Below, in pieces: positions 32,620 through 42,410 of a stretch of 64,000 nucleotides of DNA. The notes below the pieces were generated by a model. That model worked only from the letters and a program-made list of their open reading frames with translations, was not told where the DNA came from and searched no databases. The DNA lies in NCBI GenBank assembly GCA_023078685.1, contig JALGAS010000008.1, positions 2,604,001-2,668,000 of the forward strand, in the 5' to 3' direction. Each line of letters begins with the position of its first letter. Positions within the stretch are counted from its first letter, which is position 1. A program made the translations under genes and the position numbers. The stretch is from Neopestalotiopsis rosae (lineage: Eukaryota > Ascomycota > Sordariomycetes > Amphisphaeriales > Sporocadaceae).

Positions 32620-34155
32620 ATGCGTCAAAGAACAACGTTATTTCACCACAATGACGACGCCATCGATCCCTTGGCTCTTAAGGTGAGCGGCCGTTCTCTT
32701 AGCGGGCCGAACATCAAGGCTGTTCGCGAAGACCGCTTCACCTTCGGACTCGAAGAGCTGCCCCAGGAGTTGCGGCAACTCTTGGAGATCACTCCAGAGC
32801 TTCACTTGAGATGGAGTCCCTCGACGCCATATGATACAATGACCTCTGGTCCATGGACCTCTAGGCTACCCGCAGGACTGCACGTTTTCTACACACCACA
32901 AGAAGCAGAAGGCTCGAGCGATCCTATATGCGTCTTTCTTCACAACCTCGTGCCCACTGAAGATTGCTCCGAATCCCTGGTAAGTTGCCCAAGATATAAT
33001 TTGCCGATCACTCTGGCTCACAATCATCAGCAACACTTTTCCAGGCTTCCCAACGATCGGTTCTCCCACTCCACCGCCTACCAAGCCTATCTTCCGCTCG
33101 ATGATTTGGACAGCTTCTCAGAATATGTATCCCAGTACTTGTGTTCCGCCGCCGATGATGAATGCAAAAAACAAATAAATGACCTCAAGAGTGCCAAAGC
33201 GCTGGACTTCTCTTACGATACTATATCCCACGTAGTAAAGATCACTGTGCTATGGGGCTTTGAGGAGCAGCCTCTGGACATCACTGGACATTCAGACCAT
33301 AGGGTTGAAGTCGGTCTGCTGACGCCAAATTATCCTGAACATTTGGAAGATTATGAGATTGGGGTTGCCGGCCTTCTCACTGTCCTAGGCGAAGACAAGA
33401 AACCATCACCGGTCATGTTTTCGTTCCCAACACGACACAAGGCTTCTGAAGCCACTTTCAACTCCAGCTTCTCCTCACCTCTCGGGCTACATCCGACCTT
33501 GCAGTTGAGCATCGGATCCAGCCAACCTCCCATGATGGATACGTTCTGCTCGCTTCATGCATATTTGACACTTCCAAACACAATTTTTGCCGACAAGTAT
33601 CAGCTCGAAGATTCACTCTTTCTCTCATCCAAGAACTTAAGTGCTCTGCGTTATATAAGCCAACCCGTTGATCTAGAAGCGCCTAGTTACGTCATGAAGC
33701 TATGGGGTTCCAGTGCCTTGCTGGAACTGAAGCCGCCCCAGACTGGCGAGGGTTTTACAGCAGAGATTCCTCTTCACTTGCGTTACCAGGCACCACGCAC
33801 AGGCGGCGAGGCATCTTTCAGCCTACCTTATCCCGTCGTATTCTGGTCATGCGCAGCGGAGGAGGGTACTAAGTTCCCGACCAATCCTTTTGACCGGATC
33901 AACCTAGGTTACGATGGTTTGTTTGGACCTCGGACACTCTTCTGGCACCTCGATCCTGCCCCTCAGAATGGCAGTCTAATGTTGACTGGATCGGTTCCCG
34001 TCCTGGACCTGGACAAAGCGTCCTGGGTGAGCACTCTCACCGGTGCAGCAGTCTTGATAGGATTCGCTTGGGTAGTATGGAAGCTACTGGCTGTTTTTGG
34101 ACGATCAGGTTATGGCCAATCAACAAAAGCTGAGTCGGCAAAGAAGACGCAGTAG
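32620..34155 (+). CDS. pbn1: Pbn1, GPI-mannosyltransferase I accessory subunit (PIG-X type)
   Basis: ER membrane protein that stabilises the GPI mannosyltransferase I catalytic subunit (Gpi14/PIG-M), which adds the first mannose to GPI anchors; in yeast it also assists protease B processing. 511 residues unspliced. A single C-terminal membrane segment (TLTGAAVLIGFAWVVWKLLAVFG, as two halves TLTGAAVLIGFAW and VVWKLLAVFG) leaves a short basic cytosolic tail. The luminal part has the family features PSTPYD, AGLHVFYTP, the C-terminal domain LHLRYQAP, and PVVFWSCA. A 51-nt stop-free intron at 32980-33030 (GTAAGT donor, CATCAG acceptor) is likely; its removal gives about 494 residues. I chose ATG at 32620 because upstream in-frame sequence looks non-coding. 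Confidence 0.85.
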   Translation: MRQRTTLFHHNDDAIDPLALKVSGRSLSGPNIKAVREDRFTFGLEELPQELRQLLEITPELHLRWSPSTPYDTMTSGPWTSRLPAGLHVFYTPQEAEGSSDPICVFLHNLVPTEDCSESLVSCPRYNLPITLAHNHQQHFSRLPNDRFSHSTAYQAYLPLDDLDSFSEYVSQYLCSAADDECKKQINDLKSAKALDFSYDTISHVVKITVLWGFEEQPLDITGHSDHRVEVGLLTPNYPEHLEDYEIGVAGLLTVLGEDKKPSPVMFSFPTRHKASEATFNSSFSSPLGLHPTLQLSIGSSQPPMMDTFCSLHAYLTLPNTIFADKYQLEDSLFLSSKNLSALRYISQPVDLEAPSYVMKLWGSSALLELKPPQTGEGFTAEIPLHLRYQAPRTGGEASFSLPYPVVFWSCAAEEGTKFPTNPFDRINLGYDGLFGPRTLFWHLDPAPQNGSLMLTGSVPVLDLDKASWVSTLTGAAVLIGFAWVVWKLLAVFGRSGYGQSTKAESAKKTQ

Positions 34156-34519
34156 AAAGCGTATGTGTCGTTACTTATGCCGAACCATACCGGCATCTAT
34201 ACCATGAGCTAGAACCAATCGTCAAAGTTAAGCAAGGCATACAATCAATATTATAATATTTCTTGGAACAGTTTCAACGTCACATGGACGGCACACCGCA
34301 AAGTAATGCAGAGGATATCGTAACCACAATTATTACAATATCTAATGGTTATGTAATGGTGCTGCTAAGTAAGGGGCCATCCACCCCTGCAATCCGCTAA
34401 GCAAAGCCACGCCAATCATCATACGAGGGACGCGACTTATAGGATCGCTTCAATAAGTTCAAACTTCAAACTTGCATCTTGTTTTCTTCTCTCAATCTCG
34501 TCATGCTCACTTGCCAATC
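34156..34519. other. intergenic, nothing recognised
   Basis: 364 AT-leaning bases between PBN1 and the prolyl hydroxylase gene, both on the plus strand. It should contain the polyadenylation region of the first and the promoter of the second. Confidence 0.5.
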
Positions 34520-35622
34520 ATGTTCTCATACGTGATAGGCCTCTTTGCGATATTGCTGCTGTACAATCCTCTGGTGCAGTACCTTTCACCCCAGCCGGCG
34601 AAGATCCCGAGGACGCCGCGCCCGGCGATCAACGAGAGCCTCTTGGCGATTGACAGCTCGGGCGACACCGTCCCGGTCTGCAAACCGGATGCATACGCTG
34701 TTCATATCCTGTCCAAGGCGCCGCTGGTGGTGTACATTGAGAACTTTGTCTCGGCCGACGAGAGACGTCATTTGCTAGAGCTGAGGTAAACGAACGGCCC
34801 CTGCATGAAAACATGAACCCCGTGCAATCACGCCATCGCCCTTGTACCAGTCTATAGTAGACGTCCACCCTACCTATCGTATACTCTTGGCGGTGGAGTT
34901 CTTTTTCACTTTATACATAAAAATCTCCAATCTAGTATAACCTGTTGTCTGCTTTTACTGATTTGTTCTCTTTCTGTCCGCATTACAGCGAGCCGCTGTT
35001 CGCCCCGTCGACCACGACGTCGGACGGCAGCCACACGCACCAAAACACGAGCATCCGCGACTCGTCGGTGGCGCTGCTGCCGCGCGACGACGCCGTGCGG
35101 TGCATCGAGCGGCGGGCGCTGAGCCTCCAGGGGTGGCGGCAGGACCTCTGGATCGAGCGGCTGCGCACCCAGAGGTACGTCGAGGGCGGGCACTACGTGC
35201 ACCACTTTGACTGGGGCAGCGGCGCGCGGGGATGGGGGCGCGCCAGCAGCATGATGGCCTGGGTCGAGGCGTCCGGCGACCTCGAGGGCGGCGGCACCGA
35301 GTTCCCGCTGCTGAGCAGGAGGGGTCCCAACGATAAGTGGTGTCAGTGGATCGAATGTGACCCAGTGCAGTCGTCGTCGCCGCCGGAAGACGAACAAAAA
35401 GGCACAGCTGCGGACAGCAGCGAGGTCAACACGGGAAAGAGAGGGTTGGAAGATGAGGTCGGCCTCACGTTCAAGCCCATTCCCGGCAACGCTGTGTTCT
35501 GGGAGAACTTTATGCCCGATGGCACGGGGAGGGGTTGGCAAGAGACGTGGCACGCTGGCTTACCTGTGAAGAAGGGTGTCAAGGTTGGGCTGAACATCTG
35601 GAGCTGGGGCCGCTTGGACTGA
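34520..35622 (+). CDS. membrane-anchored prolyl 4-hydroxylase-like 2OG-Fe(II) oxygenase
   Basis: Two exons, 34520-34785 and 34989-35622, joined as LELR/S-EPLF, give 299 residues. Residues 2-20 are a membrane anchor or uncleaved signal (FSYVIGLFAILLLYNPLVQ). The catalytic P4Hc domain begins near VVYIENFVSADER. Iron ligands are seen in YVHHFDW (His-X-Asp) and in ETWHAGLPV (distal His), and KKGVKVGLNIW offers the 2-oxoglutarate Lys. The substrate is unknown; fungal members are ER or secretory enzymes distinct from the ribosomal hydroxylase. A hydrophilic insert rich in Ser, Glu and Gly (from DPVQSSSPPEDEQKG) breaks the domain before FKPIPGNAVFW. The second exon is notably GC-rich compared with its flanks. 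Confidence 0.9.
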
Positions 35623-38600
35623 AAAAAGTAAGGATTTTGGTGAGCTCGTATACAGGCTCTTGTATTCAACGCTGGACTTGTAGTACCATTAGGCATTGTA
35701 ACATTATTGACACCTTGATAGATATAGATGGAAAAGTTGACCAATGACCGATGTTCATCATTCGATATCATGGCGAAAGCTACCAGTGGCAATAGAAGTG
35801 TGTACGATACTGTAAAAGGGGTCTGATAAGGGTCGCACAATTATGCACAAGATACGCAAGGGTCCTATATGCATGTGGAACAGGGACTCTATCAGGCTGG
35901 AGAGGTTACAATAGCTCTCTGTCGCAAGAATATTTGCTTATCAGGCATTGCGGCGGTCGTTAGATTCATCGTGATGATAGCCGAGAGCCGAATGTATGAG
36001 TATGTTGTGTTTTCACCCAAAGGCGCGACTTGCACTGATGTATTGAAGACATACAGCAATAAGTCCCAGTCAACTTGTCAAGTATTTCATCCAGGCAAAG
36101 AGAGCAAAAAGTTACCTTATGAAATGTGACCTTGCAACGTACCGACATTGCTCTCTTGGCTTACTGTATACCGTACAAGAGTTACAAGGTTGTCTCATTC
36201 GTCTCGAGCCCCACGTGCGTTGTAAGTACAGAGTACTACCACCCAGTACGAAACACATCACTTGACGTCTCACAAACTTCTAATGCGAAGAGCCAAAAGG
36301 GTTTATCACGGCTCTCTCTCATGGAGGGAGCATGGACCAAGCTACATAATTCCGTTGGAGGCTGGAGCCCTTTCCTTTATGACAACGTAATGCCGTGGCC
36401 TTTGATTCGCAGGCCCGGTATCGATGATCATCCAGGGTGTTTGGCTTCCTATCGAGTCATCCACCAGCGTCTGTGCTGGGTCCAAGTCTCTTTTTTTTTC
36501 GTCCTGCCTCTTACTTATCTTTTCAATCTAGGCCAAGACGGCCGGAGACTACTACCGTCGGCGGTAGCCACTTACACGGAAATTAGGTAGCTATTTATTC
36601 GATAAATACCCTACGCAGAGCGAACTATTTGAACCCTCCCCTCCCTCTCACGCGACATGAAATTTGGTGGTCTTTGAGTTGTCTCTGCTTTGTTTATCTT
36701 TCCACACGACTTTCCTTCTCGCATGGTTCGGACTCTTCGACGAATGTTCATTTGGATCACTCCGGCTACCTACTCGGGCCAGACTTCTACAAGTGTAGCT
36801 ACAAATCTTTTCTTTCTTGCTGTTCGGGCCATCTTCTTCTCATCTAGTGCAGACCTCGCGCAACCAGACAGGCTCGTGTTGTCAGGCAAGTTGACCTGAC
36901 CGATATTCCAGAAGGAATGCGAGCAATGCCACGAGCTTGGAGGAGGATTCTTGATCTTTGCATGCAGAGATAACAAGTTCCCTTACATTGCATCGTCACT
37001 TGACCTACCATGATGGCTTCCATCGCAAGTTGCCTGATGCTGAAGATGGCTACAATGTTGGCATCGAGCTACCATATCCGTCGCAACCGTTGCATCTGCT
37101 CATGACGAGCTCGTGAGAAGTGAACAATGCAATGGTGAGTGTTGCGGAGAAGTTTCGTCGTTCATCACCTTGAGTGTCACGAGAAGCTTGCCTGCCGCGA
37201 TGTGGTATCCTTGGTCGATACTGCCACTCGCGGTTCGGGTGGCTGTCAAGCTCTAGGAATCTCGACTGTGTGCTATTCTTCAAGAGTTGAAGCATGCCTG
37301 CGCGTTCGTCACTCAGCGGAAGCCATTCTGGAGATACAGGGATGGAATGCTGTGGCCGGGCTAGATGAACAAGTCTCCTAGCTGGAAGCGAAGTCGACCT
37401 AAACGAGTGGAACAGTGACATGGACACGAGGGAGCCCAGATACTGGCAATCTCTTCAAGGTTCGAGCCGTCCAAGGCTGGCATCGACAAGAGGCAAGGGC
37501 GAGCCTGTGCTGACGCTGTTTGTGAGCTCTCGGTTAAACGAAAACTTCGTCGCTACCGACCTGGCGGTTGACCGATCTTCAATGCATGGCGGCCGGCATT
37601 GGTGGAGTCGAAGCTGTATAGCCGCAACGGTTGTCGGTTGATGTCTAGAGGAAGTCGGTGGCTATCGCAGACCGACGACCGTGGTGACTTTTGCGCTAGT
37701 CAGGATGTTTACGTCACTAGGCTGACCCGGCTGGGGTCCGGTGCTGCAGTGGACTCCCGCCAATGCTGGGCTGCCGGTCTCGACGCCCCGATGCCAGGCC
37801 TATCGTGGGCCAGCGGGTGAGAACGGCCGGACAAACACGGCCAATTGCGAGTGGGAGAAAAGCTCTTATCCGCGGGGGCAAAGGTACAACTGGATCAACT
37901 GGATCTGCTGGACCTCCCTGGCTTCTGCAGCTTACTGGCAAACTGGAACACCTGATGCCGCATTCCGGGTTCATGAACAGGCAGAAGAAAAAGCAAAGAA
38001 AAGATAAGGGGATGAATCCTGGGAGACAGGGGAAAGGCCAATACTCATCACGCCATCAACTTGACACCATATTGGCTCATCATGTTCAGCCCTGGCAACT
38101 TTATGGGCACAATTCTGCAATTCCTACTGACCGTACAGCGACAGTTGATAACCACAACCAATTCCGCCTGAGGATTTCCTTTCCCTTTACCCTCCCACAC
38201 GATTCGAGACTATTGCGGACTCTGTTAGGCTCCTCTTTCTAGCTTCCCCGACCCATGCAGGTGCCACCTCTAAAAAAACACAACATGGGAATTGATCTCA
38301 CCCTTATCGCCTTTCCCGACCGACATCCTATACTTACAGAGGCCCACAGCGGCTGTCAGCGATCAAATCCCTAGGTACTCAGGTACTGGCTACCTCTGAC
38401 TCCCAGCTTCTTGTACATACACATGACGTCCCGGTATACCACGTTGGGGTGTCGTTGGCTTGCAAAAAACCGGTCGTCGGCGGTGCCCAGGTACGAGGAT
38501 CAGTGTGCATATTGTGGGTTATAACCATGTACTCACATCCGCTTGGTTTTACCGACGTGGGGCAAAAGAGGACCGCTGCCGAACGTAACTAGGTACATGG

Positions 38601-38937
38601 GCAACATGGTAGGTAAGAGACTCACTTTTCGGTTGGCCAGGAACTGAGTTCATCATGCGGCGTCGGCTGAAAATCACGATGGTGGTTTCCTCGTCTCTCT
38701 TGAAATAAAAAGCTGAAAGAACATCTCTCGTGCTCTTTTGAACAACATTTATTTTGCTTCCTCCTCATACTTGTCCCCAAAACTACTGGAGACAGACTCA
38801 ACAGTACTGTAGAAGATTACATGCTCCCAGAAATACAACACGCATACCATTGAAAAGAAGACTTTCCTTGTTCACGTGTGACGTTTATTTTTTGAGGTTC
38901 ACACCAGTTTCTTTTGCGCATAATTTATTTGTTCGCC
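35623..38937. other. 3.3 kb gene-poor stretch
   Basis: No frame above about 160 codons and none with domains. Overlapping frames on opposite strands at 37050-37427 and 37139-37381, and 37741-38242 on the plus strand, look like chance openness in GC-rich DNA. A CACGTG box occurs near 38873, about 65 bases before the next gene. Regulatory DNA or non-coding RNA cannot be excluded. Confidence 0.4.
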
Positions 38938-40385
38938 ATGTCTTCAAAACCGATCTTTCTCGCGACGCATCCGCGGGCATGTTCTACAGCTTTTGAGCGG
39001 GTAAGCAGCAGAAGCCCGCCAAGGAATTCGGTATGATGCCAAGCTTACACTGACGATCCCCAGGTCTTCATGACTCGCCGAGATATCCTCGAATGTGCAC
39101 ACGAGCCATTCGGTGATGCCTTCTACTACGGCCCTGAGAGGCTGAGCAACAGATATGACGACGAGGTTTCGAGAATCAAGAGTGGATTCTCCAAGACCAC
39201 GTACAAAGACGTTCTTAACAGACTTGAAAAGGACGGCAACCATGTAAGCCGCCCTCAACACTATGCCCTATTGTCAACAGTGACCTGCCCGCTATTTGCC
39301 TACGATTTGCAGAGGACAAGATGTCTGAGACTTGTCCATGAGTTTGGCATCAGAATTCTCCAAGAAATATTCATTCAGAGAAACTTTTGCTCGCTTGTAC
39401 AGACCAAATGCTAAATAGTAACAGGGAAAGCGTGTCTTCATCAAGGATATGGCGTATTACATAATGGCACCTGATGGAAAGCCCACAACAATTGCTCCTT
39501 CTCTCAGCAACGACGAAACCAATGGTAACACGGCCAACGGTATCGAGAAGAGCATCCCCAATGGACACACCAAGGGCGTCGGTACGACTGAGCCCGGCAA
39601 CCCCACGGTGTTGCCTCTGGACGTGATGAAGAAGTACCATTTTGCATTCCTCATCCGTCACCCGAGGCGCGGCATCCCCTCGTTCTACCGCTGCACCATT
39701 CCTCCTCTGGATGACGTGACGGGCTTCAAGAACTTCATGATGAACGAGGCCGGATATGCGGAGCTCCGCGTCCTGTTTGACTATCTCCGGGAGCAGGGCG
39801 TTGTTGGACCAGCCATGGCTGAGGGTGCCGAGATGCCCGCTGCCACCAATGGCCACGCCAACGGTACCAATGGCCATACTAATGGTCATACCAATGGTCA
39901 TGCCAATGGTGAGGTGAATGGTCACGCCACCAACGGCCAGACCAACGGGCACAGCAAGCAGCAAGACCAAATTACCGTAACGGTCATTGATGCCGATGAC
40001 CTGCTGGACCACCCTCAGGAGATTGTCCAGGCCTTTTGCAAAGAGACTGGCATTCCCTTTACCCCCGACATGCTCAACTGGGACAACCCAGAAGACCAGC
40101 AGTACGTCGAAGAGGCCTTTTCCAAGTGGATTGGTTTCCACAATGATGCCATCAAGAGCAAGAACCTGTCGCCGCGAACCCACGCTCACGTAAGTCACCA
40201 TGTCTATATCATTCTGGCCATTGACCCTTTGCTAACTTCCAATCTAGAAAGTCGCAACGGAAGATGCTGAGGACCAAGAGTGGATCGAAAAGTACGGCGA
40301 GGAGGGACAAAAGGTCATTCGCGAATGTGTCAACGCAAATGTGGCCGACTATGAGTATCTGAAGCAGTTTGCCATCAAGGTTTAA
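38938..40385 (+). CDS. sulfotransferase-like P-loop protein with Asn-Gly-His repeat insert
   Basis: Four exons, 38938-39000, 39064-39243, 39425-40189 and 40248-40385, all ending in phase 0, give 381 residues. The start FLATHPRACSTAFERVF has the form of the 5'-phosphosulfate loop of sulfotransferase-fold P-loop proteins. FAFLIRHPRRGIPSFYRC resembles the 3'-phosphate-binding motif. The family is widespread in fungi as small-molecule sulfotransferase-like proteins of unknown substrate. Residues about 215-255 are a tandem NG-H-A/T repeat that interrupts the fold just before a conserved ITVIDADDLLDHP-type strand. A second Asn/Gly-rich insert follows APSLSNDE. The catalytic base is not assignable by eye. 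The last exon (KVATEDAEDQEW to the stop) is missed without splicing. Confidence 0.82.
39846..39954 (+). repeat. Asn-Gly-His coding tandem repeat
   Basis: Imperfect 12- to 15-bp units of the form AAT-GGT-CAT-ACC encode eight or nine NGH(T/A) units. Third positions vary, so the array is not freshly expanded. Confidence 0.8.
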
Positions 40386-40581
40386 TATTCACAATTCTCT
40401 TTTCTTGGTATCGGATGTTATTGTTGATTGCCTTTTCATTGGCGTATGTTACACTGTTTTCTTGGCGTACATTAATGTACAGGGACGTCTCCAGATTGTC
40501 AGAGACTAAATGCTTATGAGTACACAATTGAGGGTTGGGCGATTCGGAAACCTCATTCCTTTAGCCTTTCTAAGTTCTTTT

Positions 40582-41569
40582 TTAAATGCCAAACCACGAC
40601 GTCTTCTTCGGCTGTTCTTGTGACAACTCCTCGCCTGCTATTTCTGTGACTTCCTCTGTCTCATGGACTGGCACGCTAATGGCCTCGGCGAAAGCGGAGT
40701 GTGATACGTTTGCCGGCCACTCCTTTGCAAAGTTCTTGTCCAATTCGTTGGCCCAGAACACGGTCGTCCTTAGCAGGGCCTCCGTGGTGCCCGACTCCTC
40801 GTTTGTCCTTGTAGCGCCGCTCGTCTCGACCAGGTCCGTCACGCCCTCGATCGCGGGGAGCCACATCTTGTTGCCCTTGCCCAAGCCTCCCAGCACGGCA
40901 GCCATGTCGGCGACGGCGTTGGGCTTTTGCGCAGTGTTGAGCCTCTCGCCGCGCTCCTGGCGGGTCAAGGTACGGTTCGTCTCCTTGTCCACGAGGTGTT
41001 TGTCGGACCAGGCCAGATCGTGCTGCATACGGAACTCGCGCATCAGGTGGAAGACAGATCGTCCAATGTGGCCCATGCCTTCGGGGAATTGAATCATGGC
41101 CATTGGCCGCCAGTAGTCCTTTCGCATCTTCGAGGGCTTCAGCTTCTTTCCGTTGAAAGGTAATTGTCGCAGAGCTTTGTTGGCCTGTATAGAAGTTAGT
41201 GATCCAGAAGTCCATGCGAATTGCTCCAACTCGAGAGCAAGGCTCAGAATAACGCACCTTCAATACGGGGCTATGCGAATACACGGTCAGCCCGTCGACC
41301 ACATGGTTGAACAACCAAATCTTTTCTCCATGACCGGGCTCGAAGTTGGGCTCTATCCTCGGCTTCTGCTTCTTTGCTGCCTTCTTTGCCGCTTTCCTGG
41401 CCTTCTTCTCTGCCTCCTTTGCAGCGGCAACTGCATCCACCTCGACGGCATCCGCGCTCGTCTCGATTGTGGACGCTGTCCGGACTGCCGTTCTCGATAG
41501 GCCCACGGACAGCCGGCCGAGCTGAGCGGTCAAGGCGCCCAGCGGCCGTAAAGAGTTGTTGACATTCAT
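40582..41569 (-). CDS. mhr1: mitochondrial large ribosomal subunit protein mL67 / Mhr1
   Basis: Fungal mitoribosomal protein, also reported in yeast as Mhr1 with roles in mitochondrial DNA recombination. Exons 41569-41258 and 41184-40582 (phase 0) give 304 residues. Residues 1-35 form a basic, Ser/Thr-rich presequence without acidic residues (MNVNNSLRPLGALTAQ, then RTAVRTAST). An Ala/Lys helix follows. The conserved core reads IWLFNHVVDGLTVYS, then across the intron LRQLPFNGKKLKPSKMRKD, YWRPMAMIQFPEG and GRSVFHLMREFRMQHDLAW. The C-terminal Glu-rich tail is variable in the family. It is divergent from HSP104 across an 841-base region. Confidence 0.9.
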
Positions 41570-42410
41570 GGCGCAACTGCTGGGGGTCCGATGATCTTTT
41601 CAGTGGCTCGTTCCCTGCCGGTCGTTGGGTCAGGAGTCGGCCGCGCGATGGTAACTGAAGCTCCAAAAACTTTGGACTGCACGGGCCACACACGCGCTCT
41701 TCCAGCCTGGAGATTCTCATCCGGCACCGCGACAGGGATTGTCTTATCGTTATCGGACGATGGGCTGATAGAGTTTTGCGCTTACTGAGAACAGATAGCC
41801 TCGATAGCCTATACCCCGCGGATCATGGTTGAGGCCTAATCCCTTTTCAGCGCATATTATGGTTAAGAAAGCTGTCAATGCATCAAAGCATCAATTAGCT
41901 GTGCGTTTTCCTTGGAACACCCTTGCATTTGCGCCAGAAAATGCCCCACCTATACTACGGATAATCGAATCTTCTAGTGCATGGGTGACGTTTCTCCATG
42001 ATTCTATCAAGGTCGTGAGCTGTCTTGCATCATCGGGAAACTGGGAGAACCTGCCCAACCCTGCTACTTGAAACCAGACTTTGCTCAGATGCAGCAGAAT
42101 CGTCTATGGATATCCAATGGTTCGATAATTCCCCAGTCTCGTAACTTCCTCTGTGTTCTACTTCTCCACCAGATTCAGTGAAGTTCAAGCATAAAAGTCT
42201 CGATAGTTTCGAGCTCATCGTCGGATCTATTTCCCTTCGACATACAATACAAACAACAGTAATTTTGATACCCAATCACTAGAGGCTTCGAAGCCAAACC
42301 ACACATACAACCACTACAAAGCAAGCTTCACTTGCGAAGTCACATTTTTTCACTTCTTTATACACTATTTCAAAGTATAATACTTTCTTTACCATACAAG
42401 ACACAACAAG
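41570..42410. promoter_or_regulatory. divergent region between mL67 and HSP104
   Basis: Expected to carry the heat-inducible promoter of HSP104. TTC and GAA half-sites cluster at about 42160-42200 and near 42285 (CTTCGAAG), but spacing departs from the perfect inverted five-base array, so no heat-shock element is called firmly. A CT-rich, then CA-rich leader precedes the start. Confidence 0.5.

Noticed and set aside
37741..38242. Overlapping plus-strand frames of 88 and 159 codons
   Set aside because: Two frames open over the same DNA, no family motif, no splice logic and no start context. Likely chance.
42030..42410. Heat-shock element upstream of HSP104
   Set aside because: TTC and GAA half-sites are frequent, but none forms three perfectly spaced inverted units. 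I would not call one without a matrix scan.
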